64,000 bases of DNA from Gnetum montanum (taxonomy: Eukaryota; Streptophyta; Gnetopsida; Gnetales; Gnetaceae). Shown piece after piece: positions 47,395-58,900 of the stretch. Below the pieces are notes generated by a model. It was not told the DNA's origin. It did no database searches and was given only the letters and a program-made list of their open reading frames with translations. The position numbers were made by a program, and so were the translations under genes. Positions within the stretch are counted from its first letter, which is position 1, and every line of letters begins with the position of its first letter. Where the stretch lies: assembly GCA_015680685.1 (NCBI GenBank), contig MNCI01035381.1, positions 39,171 through 103,170 of the forward strand. Reading direction: 5' to 3'.

Positions 47395-48067
47395 TGATGA
47401 GTGACAAGGTACCCCTACACTCAACCATACGAATACGAGCATTTCACGCATGATCTGGTCGAACTCCGCAAATAGGCTAGTTGTGTATCTGGACAGTTAC
47501 TCGTAGGTCGCAATTCGTTGTCTTCCCACCTAGACTAGTATTAGCTTTTTNNNNNNNNNNNNNNNNNNNNNNNNNNNNNNNNNNNNNNNNNNNNNNNNNN
47601 NNNNNNNNNNNNNNNNNNNNNNNNNNNNNNNNNNNNNNNNNNNNNNNNNNNNNNNNNNNNNNNNNNNNNNNNNNNNNNNNNNNNNNNNNNNNNNNNNNNN
47701 NNNNTAAATTAAGTGAATGCTGCAATGATGAAGTAATCTCGATCTTTATTTCTGATCATGTGTGTATCCAAGTACGTCACACTCGAATAAGGATGTCGTA
47801 TAATTACAATCACCACACTGTGGGCATACACTAGGAGAGAAGGGTTGAGAGAAAAGCTACTTAAAACTTCAACACTTAAACTAAGAACTAAAAACTCCCT
47901 AAAAAACTACCTACCAGATCTATCTACCTCTTATTTATAGATGAGGAGACAGGCTGTGATATCGCGTCTAGGCTGTGATATCGCGGATGCGATATCGTGG
48001 ATGTGATATCATAGCTGCTGTGATATCACAACAATGATAACACAGCCAACAAATTCATGACTCATCA
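47395..48067 (-). repeat. 5' LTR of element D (contains assembly gap)
   Basis: This matches 41673-42409 at both ends. It contains an N run and a cluster of GATATC palindromes around 47955-48030 (units like GTGATATCGCG). Confidence 0.9.
47551..47704. other. Assembly gap (154 N)
   Basis: Unsequenced bases inside the 5' LTR of D. Confidence 1.
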
Positions 48068-48303
48068 GGTATGTATGGCTACATGGTTACACATGCATAG
48101 GGTAAGCGAGTGGTGGAGATGTGAGGTACACATCAATTGTGTAATTATTTTCTAATCTTTAAGAGATTAGGAAACATATATGGTCTATGTTACACAAGTT
48201 TGTATTTCCCATATCCCTCACTAATGATATTGAAGGGGAGCTTCCCCCATAGTGTGTTCCTAGATTCATCATCATTGCTCTTGGCCTTTTTCGCTCCATC
48301 TGG

Positions 48304-48790
48304 TTACTTGACTTTGTGGGTAGGAGTTTCTTCCTGAAACTTCACTTTGGATCCCCGCTCTATGTCTATGTTGTTAACTACAAGGGGAAACACACTATCA
48401 TCATGAATGATGATTTCACCTCCCTCATAAGGTAGGTCAATTTCTTGATGGATCGGAGAAAACACAACTTGCAATTGAGCTAGCCAGGGCCTTCCTAGGA
48501 TTAGATTAAATCCTAGTATTATCTCCACCACCAAGAAGTTGATAGTTGTGGGGAATTACTCACCTACCACAAAGTCTAAAGAGATGGATCCCTTTACAGA
48601 AACCCATGATCCATTAAAGGATTTAAGAGCTAATGTTGACATATGTTGTATGTGTTCAGTTAGGCCTAGGCACTCAACTATGGTATAGGGAATCATGTTT
48701 GTTGCAACCTCATCATCCACATGCACTTTATGCACCTTGTACTATCCTACCCGTATCTTTATGAAAAAGGAGCCTTGGTCACTTCACTAC
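48304..48790 (-). pseudogene. Aspartic protease region, element C
   Basis: The open stretch 48304-48534 has FNLILGRPWLAQL and the IHQEIDLPYEGGEIIIHDD segment typical of this family's protease. Upstream, the active-site motif near 48705 reads DDE rather than DDG. The C-terminal extension is broken and followed at 48068 by element D. Confidence 0.75.
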
Positions 48791-49893
48791 TTTGGGGGTT
48801 GGTTTTGATTTCACTATTACAAAATACTAGTGATGTTGACTTCACTTCTTCCTAAGGTGAAGATGGTACCATCATTGCATGGATGGACTCTTTACTAGTG
48901 GGGATGTCCCTGCTAACTATAGTGGAGGTCAACATCTTGACTAGTGCTTCACAATGTGCAGCAAAAGTCATGATCAAGTCATACAAGCTAAGGGTTGTAT
49001 TCTTTTTTTTCAGCAATTACTTGACCTATTCCTTTGCATTGAGGAAGATTTTTTTGTTGATTATGGACTTGTTGTTTTTAACTTTCTCCATGCATCCCAA
49101 AATGTGAACTTCATTTTTCTATTGTTGTGCCTTGGGAGTCCTCCCATGATTTGCTGGTTGAAGTAGCCTGGGTTGTAGAGGTCATGGAGATAAATGATAT
49201 GGGAGTGGGCTTCAACAAGCCCACTTCCTTCCATGCCTTGACATGCTTATCATTATTATGTTTTGGCTTTTGCATAGGCTTCTTCCATTACTTAGTTGGA
49301 ACCTTTTAGTTATTATTAGATGTTTGGGAAGAATAATTCATTCCATTGGCCACCATAGGGGGTCGCTATTCAATTATAGGAGTGGACTCAATTAGAATGG
49401 GCTGGGGCACTCTGATTACAAAGGGTTCTTTAGGGATCATATGTGATGATACCCTTAAAACAAAGAGGAACCTTCAGCTAGTGGAAGCTAAAGGGCCCCT
49501 TTCATTGTGAGAAGGTATCGGAATCATAAATAGTTCCTTGATAGACCTTTGATCATTATTGATGTTGAGCACTACTATGGTATATGGGCTATTATTGGTG
49601 ATCAACAGGTCTTTATATACATGCATTGATTAGTTTTGAGGCCTAACTAGGTTGGATGTATCAAGTACTAGCTCACCTTTGTCTATCACTTTTTGCAAGT
49701 CATCCTTTAACATAAGGTAAAAGCCAATGTCACGGCCTAGTAACTAATGATAATGATAGAAGCAATCAAGTTTAAAATACTTAGGCACTAGAGGGTCATC
49801 TTTGATTACTCAAGTGGGGTCTTTGGCTATCTCACATAGCCTCTCATGCCTCTTTCAAGAAATTTCAACCATCTGTTTATATTATATCCTCCC
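48791..49893 (-). pseudogene. gag (C-terminal part), element C
   Basis: Minus-strand matches to the gag tails of A and B: a zinc-knuckle remnant near 49720-49775, LKDDLQKVIDKGELVLD and SMHVYKDLLITNN, then a Pro-rich tail. It is cut at 49893 by the start of element E, which removed or displaced the N-terminal half. Stops are frequent. Confidence 0.7.
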
Positions 49894-51683
49894 TGAAACA
49901 CCCTAAATTTTCAAGGCATTCTTGCTTCACCAGGTCCTTGGAATTCAAGAAGCATCATGGTAGTTTGGAATTCATCCAGCTAATAGTCTACTCAGAAGCA
50001 ATGCGTGGGGTTGTCGGCGATGCTCAGGCTGCACAAAATAGTTCGGCAAGTTTTCTAGTTAAGAAATTTGCTATGCTATGTAGCATAGCAAGCCTGAGAA
50101 GATAGTTGCAGGACGAAGTGCTATGCTATGTAGCGTAGCAGGCCTTAGAAGAAAATTGCAAGACGAAGTGCTATGCTATGCTATCCTATGTAGCATAGCA
50201 CAACGTAGAAAAAGCAAGGCAGAAAGGCCCAGCTTACTTAGTGATGTCAATTGCACTGAGTAAGCACTTCTAGTCTTCAAAACCAGTTACTTCGCTTAAC
50301 TTCAAGTCCTTCGGCAAAGCTTCTCTTACTAGAAAATAGAAGATTAAGCAAAAAGTATGTTATGTTGGCTGCTACACTATGCTACACTACGTAGTGTAGC
50401 ACAGCGTAGCAATGATCCAAGAACGACAAGAGGCATCTCAAGATGCAGGATCAGCAAGTTCGCAAGCTTCACATCGCAAAGAGACAAGGCTATAGATTGT
50501 CAACATGATTTGCAAACAAGCGTTCGTAATGCAAATTGCAACTAAGGCCAGCTACTATGCTACATAGCATAGCGTAGCATAGCAAACATGCAGAGCCAGC
50601 CAAAACATTTCAAAGGCTTCCAACACTTGTAATTAGCTCAACGCAGATTTCCTCCATGAACTAGTGGCTACGCTACATAACGTAGCATAGCGTAGCAAAC
50701 AGCTATGCTACGCTAACATGGCTACGCTCCACAACGTAGCACAGCGTAGTAGGTGGTTGGGCGTAGCATAGTGTAGAAAATAACTACGCTACGCTAACAT
50801 GGCTATGCTCAATAGTGTAGCAAGCAGCTATGCTACATTGGTGCGCTTCACTCCTTATCTTCATTGATAGCACACCTAATCCCAATGTCTCCAATTCTCA
50901 AAGCGTAATTGCAGTGTGACAGGCTCATCAATTAGCTTTTCATGTCCATGCAGCACGGACATGTCAACATTTGGCAGGTCCAGAACACGTGGTGTCCAAA
51001 CTGCATCTTTCAGGTATTCCTAGCCCTATAAATATCGCGACTAGAAATACTCAAAGGGTTGGCAATTTTGGCATTGATTAGCAAAGAAATTGGCTTGGTT
51101 GGCAATTTTGAGCAACTTTGCACACAGTTGGCAATTCCTAGCATTGTTGGCATTTGTTGTTGGTAATTCAAAAACCTATTAGCAAAACAGTTTACATTCC
51201 CGTTTTGCATCCTGTTAGCTCTTTCCCATTGCCTCTGTAGCATTTCACATTGTTAGCTCATGAACCCGTGTTCAAGCATACAATTGGCTTGCCTTGAATG
51301 TATTTAGTTACTTTTGGGATCTCTGTGCTTCCCAATGTCATGCAACTGATTGTATCCACTCTGATAAAGTAAGGCCATAGCCTTGAAAGCGGTGCATTTC
51401 TTAACCCCATTTTACTTTCTTCTCCTATTTATCATTGCATTTTACATTATTTTCATTCCTTGCATATAATAGTCGATATTTTATGCTATAAACTTTATTT
51501 TTGAGTTACAAATTTGCAAAAGATTTAGTGACACTAATTAAGTCCTTGTCTGATTGACTAGACCGTTCAAGGCACCCCATTTCCATTTAATCTGGCACAG
51601 CCCTCGTGTGGATACAGGGTTAAGATTGTCACAACTAACGACCTCTTGGTGTCTTCCAGCCACTAACATTTTTGATCGCTATA
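49894..51683 (+). repeat. 5' LTR of element E with palindrome cluster
   Basis: A 1790-bp LTR by comparison of both ends with A and B (last bases ATA instead of ACA). Between 50070 and 50840 it holds at least eight inverted repeats of GCTATGCTA/TAGCATAGC type, including a perfect 20-bp palindrome GCTACACTACGTAGTGTAGC at 50381-50400. Only the end regions align with A's LTR. Confidence 0.85.
51027..51034 (+). promoter_or_regulatory. LTR TATA box (E)
   Basis: TATAAATA in the context CCCTATAAATATCG, equivalent to the boxes in A and B. Confidence 0.65.
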
Positions 51684-51689
51684 GTTTTC

Positions 51690-51708
51690 TAGTGCTATAA
51701 GGAAGACC
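51690..51708 (+). promoter_or_regulatory. Primer-binding site of element E (decayed)
   Basis: TAGTGCTATAAGGAAGACC, six bases after the LTR end, corresponds to the site in A with several transitions. Confidence 0.7.
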
Positions 51709-51755
51709 TTTTAGTGTCCTTTTTCGTGTTATTAAGGTAGTCCTATAAGCGTTTT

Positions 51756-52080
51756 TCACCCTGACATGCACTAGCATAAACGTGACACCCTTTTGTGGTT
51801 GTTTACGCATCGTGTGGTGCAGATCGGTCACTTCGATGGTTCCTTCAAAACCTTGCAAGATATAAAGCCTTCGATCGCAGTTTGACCCTTTTGTTTTACA
51901 GTAGTTTTACACGCATTCTGTACCCTGTCACGCACTAGTGTAAACATGACACCCTTTTGTGGTTGTTTACGCATTGTGTGGTACAGATCGGTCGCTCCAA
52001 CGATCCCTTTGGAATCTGGCAAGACATAAAGCCTTTGATTGCCTTCCGATCTCCTCATTTTCCTCATTTGTAAACCCATT
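51756..52080 (+). repeat. 164-bp tandem duplication in the E leader
   Basis: The segment containing GACACCCTTTTGTGGTTG and GCAGATCGGTC occurs at 51784 and again at 51948. A and B have only one copy of the homologous block in their leaders. The short minus-strand ORF across it is not a gene. Confidence 0.8.
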
Positions 52081-52094
52081 TAGCTTTGTGAACA

Positions 52095-54951
52095 ATGATT
52101 GCATGAAGCACTATTGCTAACACCTTGAACGTTGAGGTTCCCTTCACGGTTCAAGGCATCACAAGTGCTGAACAACCACTCAGCCCAGGGCTGGGGCCAC
52201 GTCGATCCCTCAAGATCCAAAACTGGGGACCTGAGGGCTTCGCCCAACAACATGAGTGATACAACTTCCTCTATGCTAAGGTGCAAGCAAACCTACCCTT
52301 AGATGCACAAGAGTCCAAAGAGAAGCGTAGCTTCGAGTTCGCCTACTATAATGGGAAGGAATTTATTCCCACTCCTAGCGCTTCCATCCCCTTAACGCAA
52401 ATGAACCAATAACTTTTAGATCAGTTGATCCAGGTGATTAAGCTTGGGTTGCTGCAAGACATAGCATCTCATCACAATGAGGCTTTCCAGGATGGATAGG
52501 AGGAGCTAGATTCTCAATCTGAGGGGGGGGGGGGTCAAACAAACCCTACCACCATCCCTCCTACCCCATCCTTTTAGATGAACCCACTGTCTATTGACGC
52601 TTCCTTCATGATCACGTCTATGCCATCGCAACCCGCGATTACATTGGCAATGGGTAGCCATGTCATACCCTCGACGTATCAACGTCCCTATTTCCCTATT
52701 TCATTTTCAGCCACTATTCCTCTGCAAACTGTTCATCAGTCTATTCCTGCATCCCATCATGTACCAATCACAGCTACCCTACCACACATTCATACCATAC
52801 CTACTTCGTAGTCACCTGCAGCTTCCACCTCTATTCCTGCATTTACATTTGTCCCATCATCGGTGGCAGGCCTAGGCCCATCTACACGGTGGACCCCATT
52901 CACTTCTCCTCCTGCTACCTTACCATCGCAGATGTCTCACATTCACCCTCAGACCTACCAAGCCCCACAAATGATACCATCCAGCATAGGGCTATGGTCT
53001 GTTCCACTGACCATGCAAACAGTCTACCCCGTAGCGCAACCCTCGGCTGCTGCTACAACAGCACCACCTACCAGTTGGTGGATGCTACAAGCAACACAAT
53101 TCACAGGGGCCATCCCAATGGCACCACCGATAGGTCACGCTACTGCCCCTGTAGTTCCCCAACCGTCTACATCATCCCCAAGTCTAGATCAAGTGTTCCA
53201 GCTTATCCAGACCCTTACTGAGCAAATAAAATGCCTCAAGGCTATTGGGTCTGATACGGTACAAGTCATGGACTTCTACCAGGACAACCCCATCATCCTG
53301 ACAATCCCTACACTAATGTTACCCCCAGGGATGTCACTCCCCCATTTCATGAAATACAACAAGGAGGGAGATCCCAACACACATCTTGTTACATTTAGGT
53401 CTAAGTCTCTTCTTCTACAACAATGGTCGCATACGATCATTTGTGTCTTTGCCATGTCGCCCAGACTAAGAGCATATAGGATGCGGCTGAGGCAAGCAAA
53501 GACTTGGCCTATGTTGCATACAAGAACACCTTCAAGAAGAAGGACAAGGGTAAGGTTGCTACAGCCATAGTGGTCGTTGTGGCGAATGAGGCCAGACCCA
53601 AACCTAATAACAATAGTAACAAGAACAACAAGAAACCGACAACACCCGCAGCTAACCCCATGCCTAAACAGGTCAATGCACCGTAGCCTCCTACACCTGC
53701 ACTTGAGACATCCGCACCACCTAAATCAAACTTTGAGGGTAAAGATCGTTCAAACCATACCCCGCTGCCCATCAAACCTTCAGAGCTTCTGAAGCAACTA
53801 CTGGTGGTAGGGTACATCCAACATAAGCGAATGTCGGAGGATGGAGCCAGGAAGCATTAGCGGTATTGTGAACTCCTCAGGAATCCCTCGTTAGCTTTAC
53901 CCAATGATCCCCTAATTCTTAAAGGCTTCAAGCTAGAGTGGTTCTGTGACTACCACCAACAGTGTTGTCATGACATGGATTAGTGCATGGCACTGAAGGA
54001 TGACATCCAAAGGATTATCAATCAGGGAAAATTGGTGCTAGACAAAAGCAATCCAATATGTCTTTAGAATCAATCCCTACACTTCTACACTGACCCCCTC
54101 AACGCCAACAACGCTAGTTACATTATCAACACCATCGACGTTGACAGTAATCCTACACTACCCCAATAGCTGTTTGTGATCCGTGTGCCTCAGCGTAGTG
54201 CACCAGCATCACCAACGACTAATCAAGGTCCATGGCAACCTTTTGTCCAGAGAGTCCCTCCCTGGACATCTTCCCTTACACCATCTATTCCTTGGACACC
54301 CGCCCCTACACCACCTATTAGTAGAACTATAGAACCGCCTCGCACATTAACACCTTTAGCTCCATTTGTTATCAAGGGGCCAAACCATTCAACAACCTCC
54401 GCCCCACATAAGATAGCCTTACAACCTTCTCGTCCTAAGAAACAAGAAGTGTGTTTCACTGGTGAGACATCAAGGGAAAGTACCACCCTAGGTACTTCCA
54501 AGCCTACGTTCTCACCCCCTGCATCTATGCCCTCGTCGCTAAAAAATGATGTTGCTACAAGTGCACAGTCTTCGCCACCTTACCCAAGAGGGCCTGAACC
54601 CAAGCCCAAAATTGTCCCCCCTTGGGAAATTCATCTTCTGGGATGAATAGAAGAGGAGAAAAGCAGTAAAATGAAAGGTGGCCAAGATCTTTTGGGTGCC
54701 CTCTCCTAGGTCAAGCAAGCTCTAAAATAGAAAAACACTACGTTGAGCCTGTACGACCTGATCATGACATCTACTGCACATCATGAGGCTTTGGTCCACA
54801 TGTTAACAGTAATTCCAGTTGAGGAGAACATGCCAACAGAGGAGAAGGCGATCCATTCGGTCATGCTTCCTTCTACGCTTGCAAAATCAAAGCCATCCCA
54901 ACTAACTTTTAGTGATGATTCCATTATGGAAGACCCTGAAAAGGGTTAGGT
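52095..54951 (+). pseudogene. gag, element E
   Basis: An ATG at 52095 opens a block matching A's gag N-terminus (YNFLYAKVQANLPLD, YNGKEFIPTPS). A Pro/Thr-rich region (52578-53170) and the first part of the Gag core (GDPNTHLVTF) follow. At about 53456-53460 the sequence jumps from the Gag core to the linker: roughly 115 codons present in B are missing, including GKALDWYR. The zinc knuckle near 53942-53986 has CDYHQQCCHDMD and a stop just before the last Cys. The Pro-rich tail (54176-54646) ends IVPPWEIHLLG, and 54743-54949 has SLYDLIMTS up to DPEKG and a TAG. A G homopolymer run near 52525 may shift the frame. Confidence 0.85.
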
Positions 54952-55603
54952 GATAATAGAACCTCTATTTATCACAATCTGGGTCGCTCAACATAAGATC
55001 CGGAGGGTACACGTCGATGATGGGGCTGCTACTAACGTTATCCCTTTCACTATTGTGGACAAGCTAGGTTTGATCATCCAGTTCTGACCCACAACAACAT
55101 CATGCTTAAAGTTGTTCAATGGGGCACAGGTTGTGGTAAAAGGCATGGTCCATATTGACTTTGTGGCAGGGGACCAGTTCCCCACAAATGCAATGTTCAT
55201 CATGGTTGAAGAGATGCCCGGGGTTAACCTAATCTTGGGAAGGTCATGGTTACCACAACTTAGGGCTATCTCTTCGCCCATCCATTAGGAGATTCATCTT
55301 CCCTATGTAGGTAGGGAGGTGGTAATCCATGGTGATGAAGTAGCAACACAAGACATCAACAACATAGATATAGAACAGGGCTTAAAGGTCATCACCTCTG
55401 AGAGTGAAGCGCCTGTCTCTGTAAACACTAACCATTTGATAAGAGAATCGACTCAACATGTCGATTCAGAAAATGAAAGTGCATGGACTGAGTTGCCCTT
55501 CCAAGCGGCGGACAACAATGTAGATGAAGGCCAAAACCAAGTATCTTCGCCTTACGCCTCACCCACTCCACAATGGATCAAGAAGCTGTTATGCCTAGCA
55601 TAG
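54952..55603 (+). pseudogene. Aspartic protease region, element E
   Basis: In frame with gag. The active-site motif DDGAATNVIP is intact (about 55018-55047). Then come FVAGDQFPTNAMF, VNLILGRSWLPQL and LPYVGREVVIHGDE, and an acidic extension ending WIKKLLCLA with a stop at 55601-55603. Only about two internal stops remain (near 55087 and 55288), so this is the best kept protease in the window. Confidence 0.85.
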
Positions 55604-55728
55604 CAACCCCATTGCTTCTTGCCCATTAGCGTTCCTTTGTACATTAACCACCTTTTTGTTTTGCATCCATCTTTCTATGCTAGGTATTAATTAACTATTT
55701 TCTAAGTCGTTAGTGTATCACTTCCTTA

Positions 55729-55835
55729 CTACGCCATGGCCCGAAATGGCCTAAAACTATGCTGCTACGTCATGGCCCGGAATGTCCTAAAACTATGCTA
55801 CCACACAAGGGCCCAAGATGGCCTAAAACTAAAAC
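55729..55835. repeat. Hairpin-motif units between protease and antisense gene (E)
   Basis: Three units in reverse orientation (GGCC-loop-GGCC-TAAAACTA) match the arrays of A, B and C relative to element orientation. Confidence 0.75.
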
Positions 55836-55942
55836 ATCAAAAAACAAACACATAACATAGCATAAAACCAATTTTCATTCAAGTCTTTTCAATGTTTGCA
55901 AAATTTTTACAAAAAATTCAAAATTTCAAAAATCCCATGCTT

Positions 55943-58900
55943 TCATGGGTTATCTTCATCCACATCATCTTCACCCGCTTCATTTACTCCTACATCATCC
56001 CCTTCTACATCTCCTTCCTCCGCATTGCCCTCGTTTGCCTTTTCATTTCCACCCTCTACGGGCCATGCATCTTCATCTAGAACCTACATTGTAAAAGTGA
56101 AGTAGTTAGCTAAAGCAACACATGAAAGCTAGCATAAGCCTTTTCTATAGTAAAAAGTGACTAACATGAGACGGTCCTGCATCTATTTCGAAGGGTATGC
56201 GATCTAAATCGAGCCCGAGCCAGTTCCAAACCTCTTCCTTTGTGATGTTCGCCCAATGCCTATCGCTGGGTTCAACGTCTGCAGCAAATTTATCCTTTTC
56301 AATGGCCATCCATCTTGGTGGTCCTGGAGAAAAGGCGGCAGTAGTGGTCCCACCTGTGGGAAGATCCACTTCCCATTTATGAGATTCAATGACCTTTACC
56401 TACTCCTTGAACTTGTTATAGGCCTCAAAAGCACTGATGGCATTTACAAACGCTTTGTAAGTAAATGCCTCCATAGAAGCATCTTTGTATAGTTTGCAGT
56501 AGGTGGCACATTCCAATTTATACATGTGTTTATGGTTTTTCTGGGACTACCCCCACTCGTAAACTTTGGCGTTGTAGTCCTTCCAACCCTTGTTCTTCTA
56601 GGCCAACAAGTCCAGCTGCATTCATTGTTCTATTATTTCCTAGGCGGCTTCATTGTTTTTACGCACGACTATCTAATATCTAGCATAATCTACCACAGCC
56701 ATGTGCTAATTGCCATCATTAGTATCACGGGCTATGAGGAATTCATTCCTCAATTCGAGGTCTCCCACTTCGGCACTCAGGTCAACCTTCTCTTTTTCAG
56801 CTTTCTGGACCTATTTCCACATGTCCTCATTGATATGCCTACACTCCCACAAGGAGTGTGCCGAGTGCAAAGCGCATTTGCTAGCCTCGTCGTATATGCG
56901 ATGAGGCACCTCGGCCACTTCAAGTGAGAATGTAGGCATGGCACCAACTTTCAAGACCCGTGTCAAGTCCCATTTGAGTCGAGAGGTTGTAACCACACAA
57001 AGAGTGCATCAGTTACATTAGAGTAGCAAGGTTAGCAAACTCAAGAACTCTAGTGTAGCAACACAAAGAGCCTAACATAGCTACTTTACTTACCCACTTC
57101 AGGATCAACCTGTCTGAGATGGTCGATCATGTCGTCGACGACCCCTTGCATGAATGTAAGTTTGTCAGGGGTCTCAGCCCATGGTTCCAAATGGATCAGA
57201 GGAGGTCCTGCAACATCAACAGTGGTGTTTTTCATACAACTAAATGTGTCAATAATGACCAAGGTGAAATCTGACAAGGTCATGAGCAAAGTGAACGATA
57301 GTGCAAGGGCTCCTACCTAGTAAACCCTTAGGGGCGATAATGGTGGGATTGCCCATTGACACATTATCAAATACATTATCAAACTCACCAGTGTCTAATT
57401 GTAGTTCCCCTCCTTTATGACTCAAAACCATGGTAGCATCCTTGGCGTTCATCCGTTCTCTCGATGCTGAACTGCATTCGGCAAAGGAATCTCTAGCAGA
57501 AGTCCCTTCCAGGTTAATGCGAGCTTCTTCTTTATTTTTCAATGCCTTTCATTTTGAGGCACTGGCATCCTCCTCATCCATAGGAGACTCCTCTTCATCT
57601 CCAAAAATTTCCTCCTCATCAGTAGGAGGATTCTCCTTGACAACAAGAGCCCCTTCCTTAGTGACAGGAGCTCTTTCCTTCTTGATCGAGGCCCTTTCCT
57701 CTAAGACTGGGGCCTCCATGTCTTTATTTTCCGCCCCTTGTCTTGGGCGCCGACACCTCTTTCTCACCTTCTTCTTCTTCTTCTTCCACTAGCAGCAAAA
57801 ACATATTTGAATTAGCATAAAGCAAGTTAGCTTAAAGTAGGTGTTATGCTATGTTACACTGCATAGCGTAGAATAGCGTAGTAGGCATTAACAAAGTAGG
57901 CAAAGAAGTAGACATAGGCAAAAGCATTTACCAATGGGGGGTTGTGTCCTGCATAGCTTGAACCGCAGTGTCCATCCCTCTTCTTCTTTCATATGGAGGG
58001 TCTCCTCAGCTGGTTGAGGCCTCTTTCACCGCATCTTGGTGGCCACCGTTTCGGCTATGAGGCGCTTTCCCTGCGATACACTACCGACGGTAGCAGGGGG
58101 TGCCTCTCCCATGCTATCCTGGCCATGAAAGTTGTGGGCCATCTAATCCTTAGTCATCATAGAGAACGACTCCCCAATAGCTTCTAGGGGATCTTGGGCT
58201 CAAGTGGTTTGAAGGATTTGGCATATCCACGGTTTGGAAATCTGATTGCGATTTCGCATAACCCAGGCTCCGTTCTCGTGAACTACCAAAAACTCCATGA
58301 AACGTCGCAAGCAGGCTATGTAAAAGGCATAGTGCACATTGAAATGGGACTCCTACTTCTTGTGAAGCCCAATGATTTCAATCTGCAGGCCTTTGCAAAA
58401 AAACCTAGCCCAGTTGTAGCAAGCCCCCTCTTCCATGACCTCCCACATCACCCAAGCTTGCTCAATCCCAAGGATCTTTCCTTCAGAAAGTAGCTAGGGG
58501 AATGCATAAGCACGGAAGACGAGATAGACCTCTTTGGTGGGTCTCGACCTGACCTTATCCATGGGGATTCCCTTTCGCTCATTTGCAACCCCTAGCCACT
58601 CCTCAAAGTCCTCCTTCTGATGGTTCACCTCTTTCTTAGTCTTTGACCCTATGAGGACGCCATCAACGGGGACACTGAAAGGGTCCATGAATAGCTGGTC
58701 ATTGATCTCAAGGACCACTCAAATGCCATGTACAGGTGTTTGAAAGTGGTTTTCCTTGTCGGAAAAGGAGTCAGCTAGGGTTAGCATCTCAGCGGCAGGG
58801 ATGCTTGGATTTGGGGCCAAGAACAAATCCATGAGCCCAGCACCTTGAAGGTGCTTGATCAATGATTCCAAGGTCATGCTGCATATCCAACGTTGGCTCT

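Larger units (their letters stand above)
41673..48067 (-). mobile_element. Element D, gag-only non-autonomous LTR retrotransposon
   Basis: LTRs at 41673-42409 and 47395-48067 begin TGATGAGT and end ACTCATCA (an 8-bp inverted terminus). Flanks are GGTAC (41668-41672) and GGTAT (48068-48072), a target duplication with one change. The 5-kb interior has a primer site, a gag-like frame and a downstream ORF, but no protease, reverse transcriptase, RNase H or integrase that I can find. This fits the class of terminal-repeat elements that keep only gag and depend on other elements. It interrupts C between its hairpin units and protease. Confidence 0.85.
36950..49893 (-). mobile_element. Element C, old Tat-type retrotransposon remnant, split by D and cut by E
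   Basis: This is defined by parts homologous to A, B and E: antisense gene (37392-40970, plus), hairpin units (41344-41438), protease (48304-48790, minus) and gag (to 49893, minus). Orientation is minus. Its pol and LTRs are not visible; pol may lie beyond A to the left, or be lost. Exon sequences are more diverged than those between A and B, so C is the oldest or a separate subfamily. The left limit given is where antisense-gene intron-like sequence begins. Confidence 0.65.

Noticed and set aside
52515-52540. G homopolymer run as a regulatory G-rich element
   Set aside because: It is a single run in the gag coding frame and is more likely a slip or sequencing error.
54223-54501. Minus-strand ORF opposite E gag (also 53509-53817)
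   Set aside because: Shadow of the Pro-rich gag frame on the other strand.
57735-57790. Lys/Arg-rich run (KKKKKKVRKR) as a nuclear signal in copy E
   Set aside because: In the phase fixed by exon 4 the same bases read as a run of Glu followed by GEKEVSAPKTRG, which aligns with A and B. The basic run is out of frame.
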